Positions 1 through 12,500 of a DNA stretch of 64,000 bases are shown here, piece after piece. The position numbers and the translations under genes were made by a program. The stretch comes from a virus, in the IMG/VR virus record IMGVR_UViG_3300033064_000964, positions 62,001 through 126,000 of that record; one strand, written 5' to 3'. The notes beneath the pieces were generated by a model. That model ran no database searches, was not told the DNA's origin, and was given only the letters and a program-made list of their open reading frames with translations. Within the stretch, counting starts at the first letter, position 1, and every line of letters starts with the position of its first letter.

Positions 1-570
1 CTGGCCAACATCTTCGCGGAGCAGAACCTCGACGGCATCCAGAAGATTCCGGTCATCAACGCGGCCTACTCGCTCGCCGACATGAACCTCCAGCAGGCCG
101 GTCACATCTGCGACTGCAAGGCCGCAGAGGCGGACGTTCACATCCTTGCCTTCGGTCAGGAGCAGTTCCTCTCGTTCACGCAGGAGGGCAGCCCGGCCCA
201 TGAGGGCCTGGGGATGGACTCGGCGGACGCAGGCACCCGATGGGTGGCCATGACGGCGGCACAGGCGTCCGTGTCGTGGCAGCAGCAGCAGGAGGCCCTG
301 CGGGGTCAGGTGCTCGACCGGGGCGGGAGCCACATCGTCAAGCAGATCGTGGAGACGTTCGGCATTGACACAGGGCCGAGCGGCAACGATTTCACGGAGT
401 CCCTCGGCATCGAAGGTCTGGAGCCCGGCATCAGGACGAGCGTGTTCGAGAAGACCAACGCAGAGGCACAGCACAACTTCACGGACGAGGATGGACCTCT
501 TCAGGAGGCCATCCGGGAGGCAGAGCAGAACGGCCTCAACCTGACGACGCCGCCAGGGGGTGACCAGTGA
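1..570 (+). CDS. Virion-region protein of unknown function, 5' end missing
   Basis: The reading frame is open from the first base of the window, so this is the C-terminal 189 residues of a longer protein; the first internal ATG (base 82) is not evidence of a start. The visible part is hydrophilic and mostly helical in character, with a Gln-rich stretch (SWQQQQ) and an acidic, proline-containing tail ending in TPPGGDQ. I see no recognisable catalytic motif. It ends in a GTGA overlap with the spike gene, which implies translational coupling, and it lies immediately upstream of that gene. A tail or baseplate assembly role is therefore plausible, but this is inference from position only. Confidence 0.75.
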   Translation: MANIFAEQNLDGIQKIPVINAAYSLADMNLQQAGHICDCKAAEADVHILAFGQEQFLSFTQEGSPAHEGLGMDSADAGTRWVAMTAAQASVSWQQQQEALRGQVLDRGGSHIVKQIVETFGIDTGPSGNDFTESLGIEGLEPGIRTSVFEKTNAEAQHNFTDEDGPLQEAIREAEQNGLNLTTPPGGDQ

Positions 571-2987
571 CCGACCAGTACGGCAGAGCGTGGAACACCC
601 TGAGTCAGGTGCATCGCGGGCACCTGACTCAGCAGCCCTTCGCCAAGAAGAAGAAGCTCGACGACATGAACCCCGACAAGGGGGGCAGCCTGGGGCTGGG
701 CGTCGCCCGTGTGGTGGGCATCGACTACGAGGAGCACTTCGTCACCCTGCGTACCGTCGTCGGCACTGAGCAGGAGTTCGAGCGCGTCCCTGTCCCCCTG
801 ACGTACCCCGGTGCGGGCTGTCGTCACTTCTTTGGAGCCATGCCGGAGGTCGGCGACTACTGCGTGGTCGGCTGGCTCCCCCAGGAGTCCTCTGAGAAGC
901 ACGGCGGCAGCAAGACCCCCGTGATCCTCAACTGGATCATCCCGGGCGTCTGGCCCGGCCGTGACTGGCTCGCGCTCTCGAACTTCACGGAGGACGAGCA
1001 CGACTCGGGCACCAGCCGTAACCGGGAGGAGGTCAAGGGGATCTTCGACCAGATCCGGCACAAGCTCCGGCACCTCCAGCCGGGCAACATCCTCGCGTCG
1101 TCATCGCAGGGTGCTGACATGGTGCTGGATGAGAACGTCCACCTGGCCAACCGCCGGGGCAACGAGTTCATCCTCCGCGACTCCGACCAGGCCGTAGTCA
1201 CCCGTGCTCTCCAGCAGTTCACGGCTCTGGCAGGCAGCCGCACCTACGCAGGCATGGTCCAGCGCGACGCCCTCCGGCTCCCGACCACGATGTTCAGCGA
1301 TGGGTTCGTGTGGGACGGGCCGATCCAGGCATACGCGGGAGTCGCCCTGCATGAGGGTGACCTCCCTGTGGATGGGGTCTACCCCGAGGGGTTCCTGACC
1401 CCTGACCCGCAGCTTGCCCGGACGTTCGATGCGGACGGCAAGCTCACCAAGTCGCTGTACCAGTATCCCGCCTTCCTCGACCCCTACGTCTTCCTCCGCA
1501 ACGGTGGCTACATTGACGAGGATGGTGTCGCCGTGGACTCGCGGCACCTCAACGACGCGGTGTACGGCGGCAAGGGCATCTACCGCATCGGCACCGGGTC
1601 ACTCGCCAACACCGTCCTCGACCCCGGCGTCCCGGCCCTGACCGAGCACCGGATCGAGGTGTCCCACACCTCCGATGGCCTCCTCCCGGTCACGGAGCAG
1701 ACGGATGGGTTCGACGCCGAACGGCTCCCGCCCTCTGACCCCGACACGCCCGGCGTCTCCGGCAACCAGCCCTACATCGAGTGGGTCATGGGCTCGGTCA
1801 TCGGCAACGACCCCTTCTCCGGGCAGGGCCGCAAGGAATACGGCCTCCCCCTGGTCACTCGCGTCTTCGATGAAACCGGGGGGCTGAGCCCTCGCATCGA
1901 ACCCGCCCGCGTCGCATCAGCAGGGAAGTCCGGCGGGACCCCGCTCGCCGAGCACGCAGCGACGTTGTTCAAGCTGACCCCGCCCTCGGGTCGCCTGGCT
2001 CCGACCTGGTGGTCCATCAACAAGCAGGGGCAGGCCCGCGTCAACCTCTCCGGGCCACCCACGGGCTACGGCCTCGACATGGCTGTCGCTGGTGGGATGC
2101 GACTCGCCGTGGGGGGTGGGCTGGAGCTGCTGCTCAAGGGTGGCATCCACATCGGCACGCTGTCGAAGAACAGCCTCCGGCTCCGTAGCGAGCAGGGGCC
2201 TCTCATTCTCTACGGCGGCGGCTCCGACCGGGGTGATGAGAGCACTCTGGAGCGCCTCCAGGGCACGAACGGCGGCGAGAGTGGCGTGCCGAGCGTGGAC
2301 ATTCACGCCAGGACGAATGCCAGGTTCCGGGCCGAGAAGCATCTGCTTCTGAAGGCCGAGCAGTTCGAGACCAACGCCAAGGCGGTCAAGGTCATCGGCC
2401 ACGACTTGATCGAGGTGGCCACGTCGAAGCAGCTCTCGGTGGCCGCCGAGGACATGAAGTTCACGGCCAGCGGCAAGCGAACCGACAACTTCACGGGTCC
2501 GAAGCAGCTCGATTCAAGCAACGGAGCCCTACACGAGCGGAGCTACACCCCGAACTTCTCCGGTGTCGTGTGCGAGGAGGTCAACTACGAGTCGGGCGAC
2601 CGTGAGGAGACGTTCCAGAACGGCAACCACACGACGAGCATGGTCATCGGGGACATGACCTACGAGACCGACCAGGGCACCTGGAAGGCCCGGTCGGGAC
2701 AGAACAGCCAGGAGGTCAGTGCCGATGGGGTCATCGGCACGGCCACGACCGGGAGCGCGAAGCTCACCGCGACGGCCGGAGCAGCGGTGATGAAGGGCTC
2801 GACCTCTGTGCTCGTCGAGGCAACGGCAGGGCCACTGACGCTCAAGTCGTCCAGCTCCATCTTCTTGCAGTCCTCCGGGAATGCCCCGGACATCGGTGGT
2901 GTGCTCTGCGCTGGCTCGCTGGAGCCCTTCACGAACCTGCCCTTCTCCACATGGGGCCTCGGTGCCGCAGGAGTGGTGGTGTCCTGA
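567..2987 (+). CDS. Baseplate central spike protein (gp5/VgrG-like)
   Basis: This 806-residue protein probably forms the membrane-piercing spike under the tail tube. Residues about 45-135 (LGVARVVGIDYEE ... GDYCVVGWLP) have the alternating pattern of the OB-fold found at the base of gp5 and VgrG-type spikes, where a value is written over several strands and ends in a G-D-x-V-V-G-like segment. The C-terminal third is rich in short beta-strand repeats (ARFRAEKHLLLKAE, VKVIGHDLIEVATSKQLSV, AGPLTLKSSSSIFLQSS), as expected for the intertwined beta-helical needle of VgrG proteins. I see no lysozyme motif. The start is GTG at 567, overlapping the upstream stop (GTGA); the stop overlaps the next ATG (TGATG). 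The assignment rests on fold-like patterns and on the gp25/J genes downstream, not on a database match. Confidence 0.6.
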   Translation: MTDQYGRAWNTLSQVHRGHLTQQPFAKKKKLDDMNPDKGGSLGLGVARVVGIDYEEHFVTLRTVVGTEQEFERVPVPLTYPGAGCRHFFGAMPEVGDYCVVGWLPQESSEKHGGSKTPVILNWIIPGVWPGRDWLALSNFTEDEHDSGTSRNREEVKGIFDQIRHKLRHLQPGNILASSSQGADMVLDENVHLANRRGNEFILRDSDQAVVTRALQQFTALAGSRTYAGMVQRDALRLPTTMFSDGFVWDGPIQAYAGVALHEGDLPVDGVYPEGFLTPDPQLARTFDADGKLTKSLYQYPAFLDPYVFLRNGGYIDEDGVAVDSRHLNDAVYGGKGIYRIGTGSLANTVLDPGVPALTEHRIEVSHTSDGLLPVTEQTDGFDAERLPPSDPDTPGVSGNQPYIEWVMGSVIGNDPFSGQGRKEYGLPLVTRVFDETGGLSPRIEPARVASAGKSGGTPLAEHAATLFKLTPPSGRLAPTWWSINKQGQARVNLSGPPTGYGLDMAVAGGMRLAVGGGLELLLKGGIHIGTLSKNSLRLRSEQGPLILYGGGSDRGDESTLERLQGTNGGESGVPSVDIHARTNARFRAEKHLLLKAEQFETNAKAVKVIGHDLIEVATSKQLSVAAEDMKFTASGKRTDNFTGPKQLDSSNGALHERSYTPNFSGVVCEEVNYESGDREETFQNGNHTTSMVIGDMTYETDQGTWKARSGQNSQEVSADGVIGTATTGSAKLTATAGAAVMKGSTSVLVEATAGPLTLKSSSSIFLQSSGNAPDIGGVLCAGSLEPFTNLPFSTWGLGAAGVVVS

Positions 2988-3565
2988 TGGCGTTGACCCG
3001 TGCCCTCTACTACGCCGACATGGTGGCTCTGAAGGGGGCTGGCCTGTTCGCGTTCGATGGCGTCCCCTTCGATGACCTGGCACAGAGCGTCGCGGCAGCG
3101 ATGATGGCCTGGGGGCCGACCGTCCAGCTCAAGGGGCAGGCGGTGGGTACGGCCGGGGCCGGGACCATCAACACGCCCACCAGCAAGGTCATCCTCGCCC
3201 CCAACCCTCCGGTGGTCATCGCGGGCCTGGCCTCTGCCGGGATGGTCGGGCCGCTGAGCATTGCCCTTGGCACCGTGGTCGGTCAGGCCTTGGCGAAGAC
3301 CATCTCGACCTCCGGTGGCTACTCCGGTGCGGTCGTGGGGGTCGGCATCGGTGCCGACGTGTCGAAGGTGACCGTGGCGGACGAAGCAAAGCTCTACAAC
3401 ACCCTGCTCATCCTGCTCGGCACTGGACCGGCGGCCTCGATGATGGCCCGGGGCCTGGCCACGGGCATCTCGAAGCTGCTGTTGACGGCCACGGGCGCGG
3501 GTAGTGTTGTGGGCTCCCCAAGTACAGCCCCAGCAACGGGCACCTCTACCTCGGTGATGGTCTGA
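2987..3565 (+). CDS. Small Gly/Ala-rich hydrophobic virion protein
   Basis: A 192-residue protein beginning MALTRALYY. I chose ATG 2987 because it overlaps the spike stop codon as TGATG; the frame is open further upstream but inside the spike gene. It is unusually rich in Gly, Ala, Val, Ser and Thr, with several hydrophobic segments (residues about 80-115, 120-130 and 145-175) and a low-complexity Ser/Thr/Pro/Ala C-terminus (SVVGSPSTAPATGTSTS). Its place directly between the spike and a giant virion gene suggests a baseplate or spike-associated structural role. It does not show a PAAR-type tip motif, which I looked for because of its position. Function unknown. Confidence 0.7.
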   Translation: MALTRALYYADMVALKGAGLFAFDGVPFDDLAQSVAAAMMAWGPTVQLKGQAVGTAGAGTINTPTSKVILAPNPPVVIAGLASAGMVGPLSIALGTVVGQALAKTISTSGGYSGAVVGVGIGADVSKVTVADEAKLYNTLLILLGTGPAASMMARGLATGISKLLLTATGAGSVVGSPSTAPATGTSTSVMV

Positions 3566-6500
3566 TGGGAATCGAGTTCACAGGTCACGTCCTGCGGGCT
3601 CCCCGGGTCGCCCCGGGGAACTCGACGACATCGAGCCCTCCGGCGAACGGGGTGGTTCGAGACGTTCGGGTGCCCCCGGCTCGGACAACCACGGCTCCTC
3701 TCATCGTGGACTTCGCGGGTGACCAGTATCGGGCCGCTGTGCTCGAAGGCCCCGGCACCTCCCCGCATGAGTATCTGGTCTGGACCGCCGTGTCCTCGCA
3801 GCTCGCCCTGGTCGATGACGCGAGCTGGTGGATGGCGGATGGCACCGGCAGCATCCCAGCCGGAGTGACCTTCAAGGTCATCGTCACGGACGACGGTGGG
3901 CGAGCCATCGGTCGGGTGACCCACCTGGTCATCTCCCGTGGTGACGTGGCCCACGTCGATGAGGGCTGGGTGGACGTGAACAACCCGGCGGCAGGCCGAC
4001 TGGGCTCGCTGCCCTACTACGTCGTCGTCCCTGCGGTCGTGGACCAGAACCCGGTGTCCGGGGTGGTCACCCTGACCGACGACAACGTGTTCACGGCCAC
4101 GGGAGCAGCCCTGGTCCCCAGCACCCTCGCGGCCTTGTTCGGGGGTGGCCTGTCCATCGAGCGCGGCGATGTCGTACAGGGTGTGCGCTACACCTTGTCG
4201 GCAGCCCGCTTCTGGTGGACTCGCAACGACCGCTACGAGACCCGCTTCGGCTGGAACGGTCGCCTTCAGCGGTGGATGCCCTACAAGGGATCGGCCCCGG
4301 TCAACCTCGGCCGACTCCTGTTCGATGAGTCGTACCGGATCTCGCCTCCCCTCAGCAACCTCCCTGTGGGCTCTGTGCTGCCGGGGAATGCCCTGGTGGG
4401 CGACCAGTACGCCATGCTCCGGCTGGGCTCGTCAGCAGGGGCTCTGAGCCTCCCAGTGGGTGTCTCCGACCCCGATGGGTTCGAGGGTGTGCAGGTCGTC
4501 GCGGATGCCGACGTGGCGACTGACTACGACTTCTCCGGGTCCGCTCGGGCAGCGGTCGTGGGTCAGACGACGGGCATCCTCCAGTTCAACCCGCTGTTCA
4601 TCGAGGAGCACGCGGGCAAGGTCATTTGGTACGTCTACCGGAGCTTCGCGGCGGCCTCGACCGGCATCGTCGGCACCCTCATCGCCCCCGATGACCTGTT
4701 TCTTGCCCCGGTGCCTGGTCCGACCGACTATCCCTTCATCCGCATCAACAACCGGACGCCCCTGACCGTGACGCTGGCTGTCGATGAGGCAGCTCTGGCC
4801 GCTTTGACGTTCGGCGAGGGTTCGTGCGGTGTGGCCCTGACGACGGGACGGCTGAAGCTCTCTCAGACAGACATCGACAAGGCAGACCCAGAGAAGCTGG
4901 CGACCTTCGACAAGCACTTTCTCGGGGCGAGCATCGTCTACGACGGGGTGGCCCTCAACGCGACTCCGCAGCCGACGAAGGGGCCTCGACCTCTGGTGCA
5001 GCTCGACGGGGTGACGACGACGGTGCATCCGGTCGAGCCGATGTACCTGCCCGCTGCCCTCCCCTGGCCGGAAGACGCAGCAGGAGGGCTGTACGCAGGG
5101 CTCGGCCTCTCCGGTGTCATGCACATGCCGGACAAGACCGGAGCGGTCCCCGACCCGGAGGGGGTGAACCCCGCCATCGTGGTAGTCCCGGTACGACCGG
5201 GTGGTGATGCCTTGCCCCCGCCTGGTGGTGGGGTGCCTCCGCAGACCATCGGGCTGATCCGCCAGATCGAAGACGGGGTGGGTGACACCATCCTGTTCTC
5301 GAAGGCCGGGGCCATCGAAGAGCTGATCGTGGTGGACCGCAACAGCGAGCTGCCGAACTTCCCGTTCGATGTCCCCGGCGGGGTGGCCTACATCGCCCGT
5401 GAGGCAACGACGGTGGCAGGGGCTCCGCACTCAGCGGTGCAGCTCGGGTCGGAGACACGGACAGCGTTCGCTGGTCAGGATGTCTACTTCCTCCAGGCGT
5501 CGTTGAACCCCTCGACGTACACGGAGACGGCCGCCCTCTACTCCAAGAGCCGCATCGTCTTCCGGTTCGACGGCACCGAAGTCCTGTACTTCGCCAGCGA
5601 CGGCACCGGCCACGACTGGCACGCCAGCTCCTTGCCCGCGCAGGACTTCTACACAGCAGGCGAGGTGGCTGCCTCCATCCAGGCCCGCATCACCGCACAG
5701 GCAGGCACAGCGGTCTGTCGAGCTGCTGGTGACCGGGTGGTGCTTGAAGCGGCTGACCCGGACGTGGGCTGGATCGAGATCGGCTGGGGCTTCCCGAAGG
5801 ACTTGAGCGGGGCGGCGGCCCTCGGATTCTTGCCGGGCTGGCGAGCCCTGGGTGGCCAGCCGAACTGGCTGACCGATGCGGGCGTCTCGATGGGCTTGTC
5901 CCGGAGCTTGCTCAACCTGGACCGCAGCAAGCCAGACGCGGACTACCTCGCGCAGTACCGGCTGTCCGATGTGGTGGTCGCCTCGTCCGTGCAGGGGTCG
6001 CCCTTCGTGTTCTTCGACTTTCCGCCCGTCGAGGACGTGGCGGGCTTCGATGAGGGGGTGTTCTTCAACCTCCAGACGATGGCACTCAACGGCGACGACA
6101 TCCGCATCGTGGACAAGCGGCTGGGCCACTACGCTGAGATCGAGCATCGCTTCGCAGAGGGCAAGTTCTCCTGGCTGGACAGTGCCACCTCATCGAACCC
6201 GGTCATCCAGCGCACCTCATCCGTCAACCTGGGGCACTCGGCGGTCGTTCCAGAGACGCTGCTGGGCGCTCCGGGCATCGGCGGGGGCTTCATGGCTGCC
6301 GAGGATGCCGGTCAGTACGTCGTCCAGCGTCAGGGCGTGGACTACCTGATCACCGACGACGGCCTCTCCGGCACCACCCAGCTCATCACCCGCTACGGAG
6401 CACGGGTGGACTTCGGAGCCCGTGGCACCTACGCCCTCGGTGGCACCACCTTCGAGGACCCAGACGCGAACTTCTTGGCGGCGATGCAGCCTGGTACACG

Positions 6501-9500
6501 CCTCAAGCTGTCCGAAGGGTCGTACTTCGTCGATTCCATCACGGATGGGACCCACGTGGAGGTCTCTCCACCCTTCATCTCATCCTCGACTCGCCCGACC
6601 CCGTGGGAGGCGTTCGCAGGGTTCCCCGACAGCGTTTACGACCCGGCCATCGTCGCCGACCAGGTGTTCAAGCCCTTCGACCACCTGCCTGATGAGCCCT
6701 TCCGTGTCCGCGTGCTCTCGCCGCTTGGCATCATTGTGATTGCGGACTTCACGGCAATCGTGGAGGACGCGAACACCAGTGGCCGTCCCGTCAGCCTCCG
6801 GTTCGGTGCTGTAGCTGCTGGTCCTGGTCTGACGGCCACGCTCTCGCCTTTGACGTTGACCACGCTGGGGGTGTTGGCGAACAACCTGCTGGTGCTCCCC
6901 AAGACGACGCACGTTGCCGAGGCGGCCTTCAGCATCCGGGTGGGCACCGTCCTGTACGAGCAGGCCGCCGGGCTGCTGCCCGTGGCGAGCTTCACGGCTG
7001 ACCCGGTGGCGGTGGAGTACCTGACGGCTGATTGGGACGACGGCACGGTGGTTCACCCCGCTGGCGAGCTGAAGTTCAACTCGGTGTTGCTGGTATCGCT
7101 GGAGTCCAGTGCGGTGGTGCTGGTCGAGGAGCTGCGGGCGTCCGCCAACCTGACGGCGGGGACGGCTGAGTACGACGCGAAGACGGGGGCTATCCGCATC
7201 GCGGCAGCGGACGTGACGACCCACACCGGGGCGCAGCTCTACTTCACCGAGCAGATGATCACGCGGAAGCCGGGGGCCGACGTGGCGATCAGCCCGATGG
7301 TCGGTGCGGTATCGTTCCGCAAGCCCATCAACAAGGGCAGCCTCGTCGAGATCGAATACTGGCTGGCCGACTCCGAGGGGCGTCGCGTCGGCACCCCGGC
7401 GGATAGGACCATCGAGTTCTTGCCTGTCTTCGTCCGCCGGGAGGCAGCGGTCAGGCTCACCGACCACGAGTTCAACCTCGACCCGCTCGGCGAGCACGCC
7501 ATCGACACCCGCATCAAGCCGGTGGTCTACCTGGGGCCGAAGCAGCAGAACTTCGGCAAGGTGGACTTCACGGTGGACGCCCCGGCCAACCTGCTGGGGC
7601 AGCGGCTCTCGTTCAACCGGGACCTGGCGACGTGGATCGTCCCCGAGGTCAGCTACGCCGTGTTCGACGCACTGGGCGGCGAGCGTGCCTTCCAGACATC
7701 GCAGAAGCCGGTCTATCGACCCCCCTTCTTCATCAAGGCGGGGATGGACAACTTCGGGCTCCGGGGCAACCGGGCAGCGGACTTCGAGGTCGGTCAGATG
7801 CTCCGCATCGGGCCGGAGTGCTTCTACATCACGAAGATCCGCTACTTCGCTGACCCGGACACGACTCGGTTCGACATCTACCCCTCCACCGTGGGCGAGG
7901 TCGGCTCTCGTTCGCCCGGCAACGATGTCCTGACGCTGGTGACGGCTGGCCCCATCACCCCGACGCTCGATCCTGATGGGCTTGCCCCGATTGCTACAGC
8001 AGCCCCGGCGGGGTTCATGCAGGAGATCGTGCTCACGGACTTCCCGTTCGAGCCGGTCAACGCGAAGCAGAACAGCATCACGTTCATGGGTGACCTCACG
8101 GCCTTTGCCGTGCCCGGTCACATCATGGAGATCGCTGGGCTCCCCTTCACCATCGCCTCTGTGTCGTTGAGCGATGACGGCACCCGCACGAAGCTCATCT
8201 TCACCAGCCCCTTCCGGCTGGCCATCGACCCCACGGGCGGCCCCACGGTCAGGCTCTCCTACCGGCCGGTCTACCCCCCGGAGGTACGCCAGCTCGTCGG
8301 GGTCGGTCCCTACGTGGCCTCTGAGGGGGTCGAGCTGACGCTGTTCGGGGAGTTCATCGAGGGAGTCGAGCAGCCGGGCCGTCAGCTCGCAGAGGGCACG
8401 GAGTTCGAGATCGACCCGGAGACGGGTGCAGTCCAGTTGCTTGCCCCGCTGCAAGAACCTCTGGGGCCGAAGCAGAAGCTCCTGCTCTCGTTCACGAAGA
8501 TTCGGGTCATGGAGCCCTTCTACTCGGGCGGCCAGGTGCAGTTCCCCCGGTGGGCCGCTCAGTACAAGCACGCGGTCTTGCCGAATGAGGACAACGGCTA
8601 CTTGGGCGGCACGCTGACGGCCCGGTACACCTTTGACAACCCCGACTCCTTCTACTTCCGGGCGCTCCCGCTCCGTAGCTACCTCGGCGAGGCGGTCACA
8701 CAGGCGGTCGCCGAGATGCAGCAGGGGCAGGCCTCTGGTGGCCCACGGTTGTCGTCCCCCGCAGGGACCAACAACTGGCAGCAGGGCAACGTCGGCCTGG
8801 CGTCCCAGCGGCGGGACTTGCTCGACAAGGACCGGGCGGCCCGCAGCCTCTTGACCTTCTACAACAACGCCGTCGTGGCCTTCGAGCAGGTCGAAGAGGC
8901 CATCACCGGCAAGTTCATCGGTGACCGGGACGGCAAGTTCCGCTTCTGGATCGGTCGGGGTGAGGAGTACGCCCCGCCGGGCTACGAGGACGACTACACG
9001 GGCGAGCTGAACCCCTCAATCGTGTGGAGCAGCGTCTTCAACGCGACTGACATCACGCGGGACATCCAGTTCCTCGTCACCGATCCCCTGGTGCGACCGA
9101 CTCTCTGCACGATGGTCGATCTCCAGTTGTTCGGGGAGCCCCTCGGGGCCTCTCAGCTCCGCGACTTGATGGATCAGCAGCGTGCGCTCATCCGCAACGA
9201 CGTGGACGACGTGGTGCTGCTGGCGTCATCGACCCCCCGCATCATCACGACCAACGCACCTCCGTACTTCACGGTGGAGTCGGACGGGACGTTCGCCAAG
9301 ATGGGCTCGGCCCACAGGTACTCCCGGCTGTTCCCGACCACGACGGAGGTGTTCTTCACCCTCCTGCCGGGCATCGAGGCCGACGTGGCGGGTGCTGGTG
9401 ACGTGGGCTCCTACGCCTGGAACCGCATCACGACGACGGGGACAACGGAGTCCACCTACCGGGCTCCCATCGGCCAGGTCGGCAACCCCGTCATGGGGGC

Positions 9501-12500
9501 CATCGGCAACATCTCCGAGAAGGTCCTTCAGATGCGGCTCCCGCGAGCCCGCATCCTGAGCTACCACCCGGAGGGCCTGGACAGCTCAGCCTTTGGCATG
9601 GCCGTCCCGCTGCCCTGCTTGGTCATCTCGGCCGTCCCGCTGGCGGACCTGCCGATGGACCCCGCGACGGGCTTCCCCGACGTGAGCCGATTCTTGTCAC
9701 AGAACGTGACAGGTGACACGGCGGACGCCGTGGCAGGCGACCCGATGTTCGCGCTTCCGGGCTTCGAGGCCGGTCAGAGGGTCGGCTGGGGTAAGCCGGA
9801 CGGTCGGCTCCTGGCTGCTCTGTTCCCGGAGGAGGTCGATGTCTTCGGGTCGAAGACGTACACGGGGCTCTTCGTCAACCAGGTGCTCTACGGCTGCGTG
9901 CTGACCTTCAGGGACCGCCAGGGCAACGCCATCAGCGACCCGAACCAGATCCTCGTGGGCACCTCGCCGACGAGCGGCCTCGCTGCACACATCTTCGGCC
10001 TCATCGAGTCCGACACCATCTACGTCCTCCCGCCGGACACGGCCAACCCCATCAGCGACCCGGCCACTGAGTCGCCGACCATGGCGAACCAGCAGCAGGC
10101 AGCCCTGCTCTCTCCGGCCTTCCGGCAGGGCTTCGACCTGGCGGTGGACACCAGCGGCCAGATCAAGGATCTGTCGCTCCCGTCCTGGGGCGACCCCTCC
10201 CTGTTCCCGGTCAAGGAGCTGCTGGGGCAGAAGACGCCGGAGCCGATGAGTCACCTTGAAGGGGTGGTGGACTTCGCCAACGTGGACCAGCTCCCGCTGC
10301 GAACGCCTGCGCTGCTAGGCAACCCGCAGGACGACGCGGGCGACTACGCCATCCCCTACATGAAGGGCACGAACACGGAGCTGGCCCGGTTCGAGCAGGT
10401 CACCAACGTCATCGGCCCGCTGATGGCTGCCGATGCTGTGGACGGGGGCTACTTCCCCGATGAGATCCTGTTCGTGGACGGTGAGGTCCCGGCAGCCCCG
10501 GTGCTCATCGCCGGGCTCAACTACCGCGAACCCGCTGCTCTGATGACGCCGACGAAGACCGACCCTGCTGCAACGCTGGGTGTGGCTCCGGGCCGTGAGG
10601 GTGACTTCCTGCTGGTGGAGGTGAACGCAGGGGCTCCGCAGGGCTACCAGGGCATCCTGACGGTGGGTGCCCTGCGGAACGTGAACACGGGTGGGGCCGA
10701 CTGGTCGTGGATCGAGCCGCCACGCTTCGTCACGCAGGTCAACCAGGGCTCATCCATCCGGTACCTCCTGGCCCTCTACGCCGTCCACACGACGCCGGGG
10801 AACTACCCGTTGGACCCGCAGGTCACCGACCCGCCGGGCGTCCGGCTCTTCGAGGACGTAGCGGGCAACCGCACCATCCTCTCGTTCCAGGACGTGGTGT
10901 TCGGTCTCAACGACGGCAACGCCATCAACACGGGGAACCTCAACACCATCCTTGCTGCTGATGTGGACAACGTGGTCGAGGTCCAGGTCTTCTCCCGCCC
11001 CGATGACACAGCCGTCGATGGCCCTGCTGGTCTGGGCACCTACACGAACGTCCAGAAGGACGGGCGCGACATCATCCGGGTCTTCCTCCGGTCGGGCTTC
11101 GGTCGGGTCATTGACTACCTCGGCAACGACACCGGCTGGATCGCCCATACCGGCGTGACCATCGGCGGCTTCGACGCCCTCGGTGGTGAGCCTGCTCCGG
11201 GCACCGTGGCAGACAACCGGCACATCATCATCAACGGCTGGGCCAGCCTGCCCCTGACGGCTGGAGTAGGACAGGAGGCCGACTGGTTCCTGCCCTACGA
11301 CCTGATCGACCCCGGTGGTCCGAACGAGCGGAAGATCAGCAAGTACGGCTTCGAGTTCGGCGTGTCCATCAACACCCTCGGGACAGGGGAAAGCACCTCT
11401 GCCTACATCGACGCTGACCGCCTGACCTTCCACGAGGTCGTGGACTTCCGTCTGGCTCGCCCACGGGGCTTCGCGCTGACCAATCCGAACGGTTCCCAGG
11501 TCTACGAGACGGCCATCAGGGTCGGGGAAATCACTCTGGGCGGGGCGGCCTTCTCCACGATCAACGACGTGGAGGGTACGACCATCACCATCAGGAGCCG
11601 GGACGGCTCCACGACGAGCATCGAGGGCACCTGGAACCCTGCGGCCTCCCCAGCCGAAGAGGGCTCCATCCGGGTCATGGGCTTCGAGTACAACAGCGTG
11701 GCGATCACGGCCTCCGACGTGACGGCCTCGGTGGTGGCCTCGCAGACCACCGACCCTTCCGGTTCGGACATCCTGGTCGGTGACGGTTGGGCAGAGGCGG
11801 ACCGGATCGACAGCATCGTGGCTACGTCCGGCGACATGGACAACGTCCAGAAGGGCGATGCGGTCTACATCGACCGTTCGGCCACGGCCCTCCCGGATGC
11901 CGCGACGGCAAAGGCGGGGACGTACATCACCCGGTACGTCATCAAGCCGACTGCCGGGCCGAACTTGTACCTCCCGGTGACCAAGAGCAGCTACGCAGGC
12001 ACGGGCAACGGCTTCATCACCACGCGGTTCCCTCGTGTCCTGTCCCTGGACGTGCTCCTTCAGCGGTTGGAGATCGACGACCACCTGATGCTCCCGGCCA
12101 CGGGCAAGCTCTTCATCGCCATTCGTCCTGCCGACCTCAACAGTGCGGTGGCCGGGACCTTCCAGAAGGCTCTCTTCAGCGTGGACTGGACGGCCTTCGA
12201 CCTCGGTGGTCCGAACCCGAAGCTCGTCCTAGGGGCCTTCGACACCTGGCGGTGGGCTGACGACACCCCGATTGGGGCGAGTCTCGCGGCCATTGCCTTG
12301 CTGATCTCCACCGCCGATGTGGCCAGCCGCCAGATGTCCTGGCACGACAACCCTGTGGCGGGGCCTGGAGCTTCCGCATCCGGGTCAATGCAGGTGAACA
12401 TCAGCGTCCGGGGCGGGGACCTCCCGGACGATTCTTCCGTCGTCGGCCACCACAACATCGGTGGTGGTGCGACGGATGCTGCCTACGGCTTCCACGGCAT